Below, in pieces: positions 1 through 5,723 of a DNA stretch of 5,982 nt. Where the stretch lies: assembly GCA_003157055.1 (NCBI GenBank), contig PMIG01000273.1:4925-10906 (forward strand), given 5' to 3'. Made by a program: the position numbers and the translations under genes. Each line of letters starts with the position of its first letter. The stretch's first letter is position 1. Source of the stretch: Bacteroidales bacterium (GTDB lineage Bacteria > Bacteroidota > Bacteroidia > Bacteroidales > VadinHA17). The notes under the pieces were generated by a model. It saw nothing but the letters and a program-made list of their open reading frames with translations. It did not search any database and was not told the origin of the DNA.

Positions 1-1028
1 CTGAATATTTTTCTTTTATTCAGCTCCTTCTGATAGAGAGCCGCATACCTGTTGTGTTCAGCCAGAGTCCTGGAGAAATTATGATAACCGGAAAAATCAG
101 CCTTCGCAGCAAAGAACAGATAATCATGTTTTTCAGCGTTCAGTACTGCATCTATCCCTTCAACAGTCGGGCATCCGATCGGTCCCGGAGGAAAACCATT
201 ATGAATATATGTATTATACGGCGACTCAACCACGAGATATTTTTTCAGCACTCTGGTTATCGTAAAATCATTCAATGCAAACTTTATAGTCGGGCATGCC
301 TGCAATGGGATCCCTCTCCTGATCCTGTTAAGATAAACACCGGCAATTTTCGGTTTCTCTTCAGGTTTGGCAACTTCATCATCAATTATTGAGGCAAGAA
401 TGGAAACTTCAACCTGATTCAGATGTTCTTCCTTTGCCTTTTCCAACCGTTCATCGTTCCAGAATTTTCTGTACTCTTTCAGCATTCGCGAATAGAAACC
501 ATGAGCAGAAGTATTCCATAAGAATTCGTAAGTATCAGGGATGAAAACTGATATGACATTCTCCCTGTCAAACCCGTCGCTTTTGTAATTAGCAGGATCT
601 GAAAGAAATGCGATTATCTCCGATGAATCAGCTTCAATTCGTCCCCCGACTTTTCCTGCGAGATCATTAATTGTCCGGATATTTGTAAATGTTATCTTCA
701 CGGGTGTCTGTCTGCCTGATCTGAGAATGTTTATCAGCTCCAGGTAACTTAAGTTCCTGTCAAAGACATAACGACCAGGTTTTACAAGTAAAGGATAGTG
801 TTTTCGTTCAGCAACCCATTCCAGCACCTTGATATTTTTAATCCTGAGATTTGCCTTTAAGGAGTCAATTGCCATTGCGTAGCTGGAACCTTCCGGAATA
901 AAGATCACTGTTCTGGTTTCGGTGGGTTTCACATTCAACCCGTTAAGCAGCCTGTAAACCACAAATACGGAAACAAAAACAATCAATGCCGGTATAGAGA
1001 GCAGGTATGAGAGCTTATTATTCTTCAT
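1..1028 (-). CDS. mltG: Endolytic transglycosylase MltG (YceG-like), 3'-truncated by window edge
   Basis: This is an inner-membrane lytic transglycosylase that cleaves nascent peptidoglycan glycan strands and is thought to help end their polymerisation. The frame is open from the ATG at 1028 to base 1, giving 342 residues with no stop, so the C-terminus lies outside the window. Residues 1-6 are basic or polar, and a single membrane anchor spans about 7-28. A LysM-like region follows at about 40-105 and the YceG catalytic domain at about 110-335. The core motif LASIIDDEVA (211-220) keeps the Glu (E218) that aligns with the catalytic E218 of E. coli MltG. Other family motifs are VYLNRIRRGIPLQACPT (231-247), SPYNTY (269-274), GFPPGPIGCPT (278-288) and SGYHNFSRTLAEHN (313-326). 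The flanking positions D216, D217 and C245 differ from the E. coli protein. Family length is about 340-350 residues, so only a few residues are missing. The start is supported by the promoter just upstream. Confidence 0.95.
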   Translation of the reverse strand, partial: MKNNKLSYLLSIPALIVFVSVFVVYRLLNGLNVKPTETRTVIFIPEGSSYAMAIDSLKANLRIKNIKVLEWVAERKHYPLLVKPGRYVFDRNLSYLELINILRSGRQTPVKITFTNIRTINDLAGKVGGRIEADSSEIIAFLSDPANYKSDGFDRENVISVFIPDTYEFLWNTSAHGFYSRMLKEYRKFWNDERLEKAKEEHLNQVEVSILASIIDDEVAKPEEKPKIAGVYLNRIRRGIPLQACPTIKFALNDFTITRVLKKYLVVESPYNTYIHNGFPPGPIGCPTVEGIDAVLNAEKHDYLFFAAKADFSGYHNFSRTLAEHNRYAALYQKELNKRKIF

Positions 1029-1045
1029 AGATACTGGACTGAATG

Positions 1046-1076
1046 CAAATTTAATTATAATGTTTGGTAGTGCAAA
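1046..1076 (-). promoter_or_regulatory. Bacteroidota-type promoter of mltG
   Basis: On the minus strand, TTTG (1076-1073) is followed by exactly 19 bases and then TAAATTTG (1053-1046). This is a full match to the Bacteroides sigma-ABfr consensus TTTG-N19-21-TAnnTTTG. Transcription would begin at about 1038-1040 and leave a leader of roughly 10 bases before the ATG at 1028. It is the cleanest promoter match in the window and the best single clue to the phylum. Confidence 0.75.
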
Positions 1077-1084
1077 AACCAGTT

Positions 1085-1111
1085 GCTGGTTACCGGTCAT
1101 TGGTAACCGGC
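1085..1111. repeat. Inverted repeat (hairpin or operator) in the mltG/TSUP divergent region
   Basis: GCTGGTTACC (1085-1094) pairs with GGTAACCGGC (1102-1111) over 10 positions, one of them a G-T wobble, around a 7-base loop. The 7-bp core GGTTACC/GGTAACC is exact. No T-run follows on either strand, and both flanking genes start here rather than end, so a terminator is unlikely. It lies just upstream of the mltG -33 element (1073-1076), where an operator would sit. The rest of this intergenic region (1029-1190) is A/T-rich. It holds only a weak -7-like TATTTTAG (1149-1156) for the downstream plus-strand gene, without a good -33 partner. Confidence 0.45.
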
Positions 1112-1190
1112 TTTAGAATACCGGGACTGATTATTAACTATTTATTCATATTTTAGCAGTGTAAAAGATAAAATAAACCAACTTAATTTC

Positions 1191-1565
1191 ATGAAAATGT
1201 CTGTTTCGATGTTGCTTATGCTTCTATTAATAGGAGTGGTTACGGGTGTAATGGCAGGGATGCTCGGCATCGGCGGTGCAATAATTATGATCCCGGCAAT
1301 GGTGTTTCTTCTGGGATTCAGCCAGCAAATGGCACAGGGTACCAGTCTGGCAGTGATGCTGCCCCCGATAGGGATTCTTGCTGCATATAACTACTGGAAG
1401 GCAGGTCATGTGAATATTACGTTTGCTTTAATACTTGCGGGGGCGTTTATCATTGGATCATTCTTCGGATCCAAGATTGCCCTTAATATGTCTCAGGCTT
1501 TGCTAAGGAAAATATTCGGCATTTTACTTCTTCTTGTTGCAGCAAAAATGCTCTTCTCAAAGTGA
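1191..1565 (+). CDS. Half-length TauE/SafE (TSUP) family membrane transporter
   Basis: This is a 124-residue integral inner-membrane protein of the TSUP (sulfite exporter TauE/SafE, PF01925) family. Members move small anions or organosulfur compounds such as sulfite or sulfoacetate, but the substrate here cannot be read from sequence. The N-terminal half-repeat signature is clear: a Gly-rich GMLGIGGAIIMIP (23-35) in a long first hydrophobic segment (about 8-40), then AQGTSLAVMLPP (48-59), a Tyr-x4-Gly-His-Val-Asn loop (about 67-75), and further membrane segments at about 77-97 and 103-121. Typical members have about 250 residues and two such halves, so this protein is one half and may function as a dimer. 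No frameshifted second half is visible: the stop is followed within 15 bases by a terminator. The gene is monocistronic. An alternative ATG two codons in (1197) would also work. Half-length TSUP proteins are, to my knowledge, regular in Bacteroidota rather than debris. Confidence 0.88.
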   Translation: MKMSVSMLLMLLLIGVVTGVMAGMLGIGGAIIMIPAMVFLLGFSQQMAQGTSLAVMLPPIGILAAYNYWKAGHVNITFALILAGAFIIGSFFGSKIALNMSQALLRKIFGILLLLVAAKMLFSK

Positions 1566-1573
1566 ATTCATAA

Positions 1574-1602
1574 AAAAAACTCTCACTGAAGGAGAGTTTT
1601 TT
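1574..1602. terminator. Bidirectional rho-independent terminator between TSUP and small barrel genes
   Basis: The stem ACTCTC/GAGAGT (1579-1584 with 1592-1597) is extended by five A-T pairs (1574-1578 with 1598-1602) around the 7-base loop ACTGAAG. It is preceded by an A-run and followed by a T-run, so it can act on both strands. It lies 8 bases past the plus-strand stop and about 22 bases past the minus-strand stop of the convergent pair. Confidence 0.85.
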
Positions 1603-1624
1603 ATTATTAAACAGATAAATCTTT

Positions 1625-2263
1625 TCAGAACATTAGTCCAAGGCTGAAAATGAAAGCATTGGGCCTGTCGTCGAGGTTAAATTTTGTACCGGCAGTACTC
1701 TCAATCTGGTTCTGGTATTTTTTCAGACTGCCTTCATACCTTAAGTCAATTGTAAGCTTCTTTAAAATGTCAAGTCCGACACCTGCCTGATAACCGACTG
1801 TCATTGAGGCATACATAGCTTTAAAATCAGGATTGTTAATAAGGTCTTTGGGAGAATTCAGACGAAGCGAGCCTACAGGGCCGGCATTTATTCTAACCGC
1901 GCCAAATTTCAGGCCAATCATAATTGGGATATTGAGATTGCTGAAGTTTTGTTTTACGGAAATTGAATCAGTCAAAGAATTAACCTTTGACAAAGTATAC
2001 CCATTAGACCTTGTTGCAAAAAGTAATTCAGGTTGAATGTAGAGTTTTGAAATACTCAGTCTGGCAAAAAAGCCGGCATGAATACCGTAGTTTGCACCCT
2101 TAAGCATGTCGATTGTATAAGTTGCTCCGCCTGATGTAACACCTTTGGCATCCGCCATTGTAATCGATGTAGTGCTTACTCCGGCTTTAAAACCGAAATT
2201 TAACTGTGAAAAAGCCGGCAGTGCGATCAATACGGTGAATAAAATTGCAAGTAATTTTTTCAT
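1625..2263 (-). CDS. Small outer-membrane beta-barrel protein (OMP_b-brl_2 / porin-family type)
   Basis: This 212-residue protein is predicted to be exported and to fold as a small outer-membrane barrel. Residues 1-19 form a clear signal peptide (Lys-Lys, then a Leu/Ile/Ala core, ending PAFS before Q20). The mature chain begins LNFGFKAGVSTTSI, the usual opening strand of the Bacteroidota PF13568-like family. It continues with alternating amphipathic strands such as YGIHAGFFARLSI (59-71), LYIQPELLFATRS (74-86) and IPIMIGLKFGAVRINAGP (112-129). Toward the end come VGYQAGVGLDILKKLTIDLRYEG and a last strand FIFSLGLMF with a terminal Phe, as expected for Bam-dependent insertion. The Bacteroidota ‘PELLF’ and ‘AGVGLDI-L-IDLRYEG’ patterns support the family call. 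The specific role (adhesion, structure or transport) cannot be inferred. The gene is monocistronic, convergent with the TSUP gene and divergent from the M28 peptidase gene. Confidence 0.88.
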   Translation of the reverse strand: MKKLLAILFTVLIALPAFSQLNFGFKAGVSTTSITMADAKGVTSGGATYTIDMLKGANYGIHAGFFARLSISKLYIQPELLFATRSNGYTLSKVNSLTDSISVKQNFSNLNIPIMIGLKFGAVRINAGPVGSLRLNSPKDLINNPDFKAMYASMTVGYQAGVGLDILKKLTIDLRYEGSLKKYQNQIESTAGTKFNLDDRPNAFIFSLGLMF

Positions 2264-2381
2264 AATTTAATTATTAAGTTTCACTAATTCAATTAATTGA
2301 CTGATATCGGGTTAAATTTCATATTATATATAACGGTCAAAGAGTTCAAAAGGTTGCAGAAGAGACCGCCTTTTTATCCTT

Positions 2382-2399
2382 TCCGTTATTATAAACGGA
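2382..2399. repeat. Inverted repeat TCCGTT-N6-AACGGA upstream of the M28 peptidase gene
   Basis: Six-base arms TCCGTT (2382-2387) and AACGGA (2394-2399) flank ATTATA. The right half, TATAAACGG (2390-2398), recurs exactly at 4600-4608 upstream of ssb. A related TATATAACGG is at 2326-2335 in the same intergenic region. The repeat lies just upstream of the best -7-like element of the peptidase gene, so an operator is plausible. The remainder of 2264-2473 is A/T-rich, and I see no clear promoter for the minus-strand barrel gene in it. Confidence 0.4.
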
Positions 2400-2412
2400 T
2401 GAGTTATTTCCA

Positions 2413-2420
2413 TTATTTTG
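2413..2420 (+). promoter_or_regulatory. Possible -7 promoter element of the M28 peptidase gene
   Basis: TTATTTTG, followed by CA, matches five of the six fixed positions of the Bacteroidota -7 consensus TAnnTTTG. Transcription would start near 2427 and give a leader of about 47 bases. No TTTG lies at the expected -33 distance: that place is taken by the inverted repeat at 2382-2399. An alternative reading uses TTTG 2417-2420 as the -33 with TAAATAAA at 2444-2451 as the -7, but its 23-base spacing is too long. Confidence 0.35.
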
Positions 2421-2473
2421 CACAATCCGGGAAAGATAACCCATAAATAAATACATTAGTAAAAATTTTCTTT

Positions 2474-4075
2474 ATGAAAAAGGGATTGTTTACACTTTTT
2501 ATATTCTGTTCCCTTGTTTGTTCATATATATATGGACAGGATACTCCATCCGATAAGGGTATGTTATCAATTTCTTCAGATGTTCTTAAAGCTCAGCTTG
2601 GGTTTCTGGCATCTGACATAACAGAAGGCAGAGAGGCAGGGGAAAAGGGGGCATATATCGCATCAGAATATATTGCGAGCATACTTCAACTTTATGGCAT
2701 AAAGCCGGGAGGCGATCTTCTTTATTCAAGAAGCACAAGCGATATTGCGCAGTCACCTTCAATATCTTATTTTCAGAATTTTTCCCTGCTTAAGACTACG
2801 GCGGGAAGCGATCAGGTTATGAAAGTAATCTCTCAGAACGGTAATGAGAGAAAAACCACTCTTTTCACTTACCAGGTAGATTTCTCGTTTCTTCCTTCTT
2901 ATCCTCCTTTTGAGATTGAAGCGCCAGTGGTATTTGCCGGTTATGGGTTTAAGAATGAAATGTTAAAGTACAACGATTTCAATAATCTGAATATCAAGGG
3001 TAAATTCATTCTTAAGATCAGCGGTATTCCAGCCTTTGCAAAGGGAAAGCTGACAGCAGATGAAATCTCTAATTCCATGAAGGATGCGAACGAATATCTC
3101 AGGGAGATGGGCGCAGCCGGAGTGATTGAATTCGACCCGCTTAATACATTCTTTGGGCGACCTGAAGTAAAAGATTATTTAAATCCGTCTCCAGCAGAGC
3201 GAAGCCCGGTTCCTATGCCATTATATTCAAGGTATCTCCTTCCGGGAAAGTCGGCTTCATCGGACCTCTGCAGGATTTTTATTTCAGCCAGGGCTGCTGC
3301 AGAGATTTTATCGGGGACAGGGGTAGTTCCTGAAGATTATATGAAAAAAGCAGATATCAATCAGACTTACCCTTCAGCACCCATATCTGAAAAAACCATA
3401 TACCTGAAGAGTGACATTAAAACAACTCTGATTCCGGTAAGAAATGTAATAGGTGTAATAGAGGGAAATGATCCGAACCAGGTAATTGTCATCGGTGCTC
3501 ACTATGATCACATGGGAATGAGCAACGGCTATATCTGGAACGGAGCAGATGATAATGGCTCCGGAGCCGTTGGAGTTATGACCATAGCGAGAGCGATAAT
3601 GGCAACTGGTAAAAAACCTGATAAAACGATTATCATTGCTCTCTGGACTGCTGAAGAAGAGGGGCTTCTGGGATCCAGATATTATATAAGGAATCTTACT
3701 TATCCGTTAAAAAATCTGAAGCTGAACGTTAATTGTGATATGATCTCGAGGTACATCTCAAATGATAATCAGAAAGGCGTCGTTATGGTTTACACGAAAT
3801 CGTGTCCACTATTCAGGGATCTGACAGAAGCAAACATTAAAAAATATGTAATAGATATAGTTGTAGATTATCAGCCATCTGATGATCCTCCGGGAGGAAG
3901 CGATCACAGGTCGTTTGTCGAGGTCGGAATACCTGTTATGAGATTTAAAACCTCACATCCGGCTGAATATCATACTCCTGCGGATGAAGTAGGGATAATT
4001 AACTGGGATATAATGGAAAAGATAGTCAGGATAAATTTTGCGAATATCTGGGATCTTGCCAATAGTAACTGGTAG
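2474..4075 (+). CDS. Secreted M28-family zinc peptidase with PA-like insert
   Basis: This 533-residue protein is a predicted exported metallo-aminopeptidase of the M28 family (the clan of bacterial leucyl aminopeptidases and glutamate carboxypeptidases), using two co-catalytic zinc ions. A signal peptide covers residues 1-21, probably cut before Q22. The two Cys in it do not form a lipobox. A PA-like region follows (about 145-280), recognisable by APVVFAGYGF (150-159) and the Asp-Phe-x3-Asn-Ile-Lys-Gly-Lys stretch. The catalytic domain (about 320-530) has all expected ligands: H343 in GAHYDHMG, the bridging Asp in NGADDNGSG (D359 or D360), E394/E395 in WTAEEEGLLGS (general base and ligand), D422 in NCDMIS and H500 in YHTPADE. 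SDHRSF (476-481) and GIPVM (485-489) are also family signatures. It is intact and of usual length for PA-containing members. It probably digests peptides in the periplasm or outside the cell. The substrate cannot be predicted. Confidence 0.93.
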   Translation: MKKGLFTLFIFCSLVCSYIYGQDTPSDKGMLSISSDVLKAQLGFLASDITEGREAGEKGAYIASEYIASILQLYGIKPGGDLLYSRSTSDIAQSPSISYFQNFSLLKTTAGSDQVMKVISQNGNERKTTLFTYQVDFSFLPSYPPFEIEAPVVFAGYGFKNEMLKYNDFNNLNIKGKFILKISGIPAFAKGKLTADEISNSMKDANEYLREMGAAGVIEFDPLNTFFGRPEVKDYLNPSPAERSPVPMPLYSRYLLPGKSASSDLCRIFISARAAAEILSGTGVVPEDYMKKADINQTYPSAPISEKTIYLKSDIKTTLIPVRNVIGVIEGNDPNQVIVIGAHYDHMGMSNGYIWNGADDNGSGAVGVMTIARAIMATGKKPDKTIIIALWTAEEEGLLGSRYYIRNLTYPLKNLKLNVNCDMISRYISNDNQKGVVMVYTKSCPLFRDLTEANIKKYVIDIVVDYQPSDDPPGGSDHRSFVEVGIPVMRFKTSHPAEYHTPADEVGIINWDIMEKIVRINFANIWDLANSNW

Positions 4076-4117
4076 AGTTATCATATTTCTTCCTTTACCT
4101 GGCATTTTTTATAAACC

Positions 4118-4483
4118 TCATTGATAGTCAAGGTAAGCACTGTTATATTTCAGCTCAAGGAAATCATTTCCTGCTTCTGTATAGCCATATTCAAAGCAAT
4201 ACTGGAATTTACGCTTGTCAGATGATTCTATAATATGCGTAAAGAAGCTGAAATTATATCCGAGGGCAAAAAGGGCATCTTTATGCACTTTTACCTTGCC
4301 TTCACCATAAAGGTCGGCTAGAATCCGCCGGTTTTTCCTTAGCAGTCCATGAACATTCCTTACGAAGTTGTTCGTATCACGGTTAATTCTGTTATTGTAG
4401 TTATTCCTGCACTGGTCAGAGCAGAATTTCTTATCAGTGCGGCCGCGAATAACATCGCCACAATCGAGACATTTCTTTTCCAC
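4118..4483 (-). CDS. Small zinc-ribbon protein of unknown function (FCSDQC type)
   Basis: I do not know a named function for this protein. With the GTG start at 4483 it has 121 residues and begins VEKKCLDCGDVIRGRTDKKF; the first residue would be read as Met. Two Cys pairs, CLDC and CSDQC, are spaced C-x2-C-x12-C-x3-C, a treble-clef or zinc-ribbon knuckle. A basic, Asn-rich segment follows (RNNYNNRINRDTNNFVRN), then a likely helix with LLRKNRRILADL and a C-terminal region rich in aromatic residues. As far as I recall, proteins with this layout recur across Bacteroidota as hypothetical proteins starting directly at the Cys-rich motif, which is why I prefer GTG 4483. The same frame is open to a TTG at 4519, adding 12 unconvincing residues. 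The basic segment suggests nucleic-acid binding, which is inference. It is divergent from ssb and convergent with the M28 gene; the 42-base gap at 4076-4117 shows no good terminator. Confidence 0.78.
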   Translation of the reverse strand: MEKKCLDCGDVIRGRTDKKFCSDQCRNNYNNRINRDTNNFVRNVHGLLRKNRRILADLYGEGKVKVHKDALFALGYNFSFFTHIIESSDKRKFQYCFEYGYTEAGNDFLELKYNSAYLDYQ

Positions 4484-4550
4484 AGCACTAAAGTTTTGAT
4501 AAAGATATGAAAAATACAAACGATGTCTATCAATTTGATATTGATATATA

Positions 4551-4560
4551 AAAACGTTTT
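4551..4560. repeat. Perfect 10-bp palindrome AAAACGTTTT in the zinc-ribbon/ssb divergent region
   Basis: AAAACGTTTT is an exact palindrome lying 68 bases upstream of the GTG start of the zinc-ribbon gene, and is followed by CAAACGG. It could be a regulator half-site pair. In A/T-rich DNA a 10-bp palindrome can also occur by chance. Confidence 0.25.
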
Positions 4561-4594
4561 CAAACGGATAGAAACGACAATAAATAATTACATG

Positions 4595-4618
4595 CCGTAT
4601 ATAAACGGTTATTTACCG
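4595..4618. repeat. Overlapping inverted repeats upstream of ssb
   Basis: CCGT-N6-ACGG (4595-4608) overlaps CGGT-N5-ACCG (4606-4618), so the ACGG arm is shared by two dyads. TATAAACGG (4600-4608) is identical to part of the inverted repeat upstream of the M28 gene. The pair ends about 21 bases before the perfect -7 element of ssb, over the place where a -33 element would lie. This fits an operator or activator site. It could also form alternative hairpins, but it lies upstream of the predicted transcription start. Confidence 0.4.
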
Positions 4619-4639
4619 AGAGGGTTTAATAGGTGGATG

Positions 4640-4647
4640 TAAGTTTG
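4640..4647 (+). promoter_or_regulatory. -7 promoter element of ssb
   Basis: TAAGTTTG, followed by C, matches every fixed position of the Bacteroidota -7 consensus TAnnTTTG. Transcription would begin near 4654 with a leader of about 34 bases. There is no TTTG 19-21 bases upstream: that place holds ACCG and neighbouring bases of the overlapping inverted repeats, so the promoter may need an activator. Confidence 0.5.
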
Positions 4648-4687
4648 CTATGAAATTAAACTTATGTCTCACTAAAAACTTAAAGTC

Positions 4688-5044
4688 ATGAATTCACTTA
4701 AAAACAGAGTCCAGCTTATCGGAAATCTTGGTCAGGATCCTGAAATGAAAACGCTTGAAAGCGGAAAGAAGGTTGCCCATTTCACGCTTGCAACAAACGA
4801 CGGGTATAAAAATGCCGATGGTCAAAAAGTTGAAGAAACCACATGGCACAACATTGTGGCGTGGAACGGCCTTGCAGAAATTGCTTCAAAATTCCTGAAA
4901 AAAGGAAGAGAAGTTGCTGTTGATGGGAGGATTGTTTACAGAAGCTATGAGGATAAAAATGGCGGTACAAAGTACATTACCGAGATAGTCCTTAACGATC
5001 TTCTTTTATTGCAGTCATCGAAAGAGAAGGGAAAGAAAGAATAG
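4688..5044 (+). CDS. ssb: Single-stranded DNA-binding protein, short form without acidic tail
   Basis: This 118-residue OB-fold protein binds single-stranded DNA during replication, recombination or repair. The N-terminus NRVQLIGNLGQDPE (6-19) is a textbook SSB opening. It is followed by GKKVAHFTLATND (26-38), the core ETTWHNIVAW (50-59) with aromatic residues W53 and W59, LAEIASKFLKKGREVAVDGRI (62-82) and YRSYEDKNGG-KYITEIVLNDLLLL (84-108). The fold is complete, but the protein stops 10 residues later in a Lys/Glu tail ending KEKGKKE. The long flexible linker and the acidic DDDIPF-like tip that recruit partner proteins in canonical SSBs are missing. This looks natural rather than truncated, since a terminator follows the stop directly. 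Bacteroidota often carry a short SSB beside a longer replicative one, so this may be an accessory paralogue. The start is the only ATG fitting the fold, with an A-rich leader and no strong ribosome-binding site. Confidence 0.95.
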   Translation: MNSLKNRVQLIGNLGQDPEMKTLESGKKVAHFTLATNDGYKNADGQKVEETTWHNIVAWNGLAEIASKFLKKGREVAVDGRIVYRSYEDKNGGTKYITEIVLNDLLLLQSSKEKGKKE

Positions 5045-5073
5045 CCGATATATAATTGCTGCATCTTCAATGA

Positions 5074-5104
5074 AAAGAGGCTGTCAGATTCTGACAGCCT
5101 CTTT
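5074..5104. terminator. Strong bidirectional rho-independent terminator between ssb and the thioredoxin-like gene
   Basis: A near-perfect hairpin has a 14-bp stem, AAAGAGGCTGTCAG (5074-5087) with CTGACAGCCTCTTT (5091-5104), and the loop ATT; a 13-bp stem with a 5-base loop is equally possible. The T-rich tract CTTTTATTTTTT follows on the plus strand. On the minus strand the tail CTTTT is shorter. It serves the convergent pair: 29 bases after the ssb stop and only 3 bases after the thioredoxin-like stop. Confidence 0.92.
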
Positions 5105-5107
5105 CTT

Positions 5108-5620
5108 TTATTTTTTAACCGTTTCTGCAGGTTTATCCGGAATCAGAGCAGCTGCCGTCCAGTTCTTCAGGAAGCCTATTATCTTTTCCTTATTATATCC
5201 TTGCCCCTCTTCGAGCAGGCTGCTATCTTGTATATGAAGGACTTTCCCTTTCCCATCCACAATGATCAGTACAGGAAAACCAAATCTTTTTGGGTTCCCA
5301 AGATAATCGTTCGAAGGAAGATTTTTATTTTCGGCACTGTAGTTAAGCTTAATCCAGATATAATTATCTGAAATAAGCTTTGAGATATCAGGATCGTCCT
5401 TGCAGAACCCGGCAAACTTAATGCACCAAGGGCACCAGTTTCCTCCATATTGAATAAAGAGATGCTTACCGGTTGTTTTGGCCGAAGCAATCGCTTCCTT
5501 AAGCTGTTTTAGGCCATCAAGTGAAGGATCGTAGAGTTTTTTAGCTTCCTGGCCAAAACCAGTTCCGAAGGATGTCAACAATATTGCTGCTATAAATATT
5601 CCTGCAATTTTCTTTTTCAT
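5108..5620 (-). CDS. Exported thioredoxin-like protein with CPWC active site
   Basis: This 170-residue thioredoxin-fold protein is predicted to act in the periplasm on thiols or disulfides. A signal peptide (MKKKIAGIFIAAILLTSFGTGFG, about 1-23) precedes QEAKKLYDPS. The domain spans about 33-155: a helix with LKQLKEAIASAKTTGK, then LFIQYGGNWCPWCIKF with the redox pair C63 and C66, the acidic helix FCKDDPDISKLI, and FGFPVLIIVDGKGK with the cis-Pro (P116) facing the active site. The order matches the thioredoxin_7/DUF255-like group seen in Bacteroidota, which are often reductases or chaperone-like; the partner is unknown. The frame is open up to an upstream start at 5740. I chose 5620 because the signal peptide begins there and the predicted promoter (-7 at 5642-5649) lies inside the longer frame, so its transcript could not encode the extension. 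The gene is monocistronic, with a terminator 3 bases after the stop. Confidence 0.92.
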   Translation of the reverse strand: MKKKIAGIFIAAILLTSFGTGFGQEAKKLYDPSLDGLKQLKEAIASAKTTGKHLFIQYGGNWCPWCIKFAGFCKDDPDISKLISDNYIWIKLNYSAENKNLPSNDYLGNPKRFGFPVLIIVDGKGKVLHIQDSSLLEEGQGYNKEKIIGFLKNWTAAALIPDKPAETVKK

Positions 5621-5641
5621 ACCTGTTGTTTTAATTACCCT

Positions 5642-5674
5642 CAAATTTAAGAAAAAATCAAAGTATTCCATAAA
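5642..5674 (-). promoter_or_regulatory. Bacteroidota-type promoter of the thioredoxin-like gene
   Basis: On the minus strand TTTA (5674-5671) is followed by 21 bases and TAAATTTG (5649-5642). The -7 is a full consensus match, and the -33 matches three of four positions. Transcription would start near 5633-5635 and give a leader of about 14 bases. This supports the start at 5620. Confidence 0.65.
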
Positions 5675-5675
5675 C

Positions 5676-5689
5676 ATGCTAAATAGCAT
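5676..5689. repeat. Perfect inverted repeat ATGCTA-AA-TAGCAT abutting the thioredoxin-gene promoter
   Basis: The 6-base arms ATGCTA and TAGCAT are exact complements around a 2-base centre. The site ends one base from the -33 element of the thioredoxin-like gene and lies in the divergent region shared with the porin gene. Size and place are those of a dimeric regulator's operator. No T-run follows, so it is not a terminator. Confidence 0.45.
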
Positions 5690-5723
5690 TATGCACAACC
5701 CTAGTTTTAAAAAACTTAAAATA

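Noticed and set aside
54..392. Plus-strand open frame of 112 codons
   Set aside because: It lies wholly opposite the strongly supported mltG coding frame, and its translation is low-complexity and shows no domain or signal pattern.
1833..2036. Plus-strand open frame of 67 codons
   Set aside because: It is antisense to the barrel gene, with no promoter, no family motif and an unlikely composition.
2504..2524. Possible lipoprotein signal (Cys at residues 12 and 16) in the M28 peptidase
   Set aside because: The residues before each Cys do not fit a lipobox. Cleavage before Q22 by signal peptidase I fits better.
4076..4136. Possible terminator between the M28 and zinc-ribbon genes
   Set aside because: TTACCT and AGGTAA arms exist, but they are about 30 bases apart with no adjoining T-run, and the second lies inside the coding region.
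4360..4563. Minus-strand open frame of 67 codons starting MKTFLYINIK
   Set aside because: It overlaps the zinc-ribbon gene in another frame. The Cys-rich frame has a clear conserved motif, whereas this one is a hydrophobic, Thr-rich out-of-frame reading.
5266..5490. Minus-strand open frame of 74 codons
   Set aside because: It is a shifted-frame shadow of the thioredoxin-like gene.
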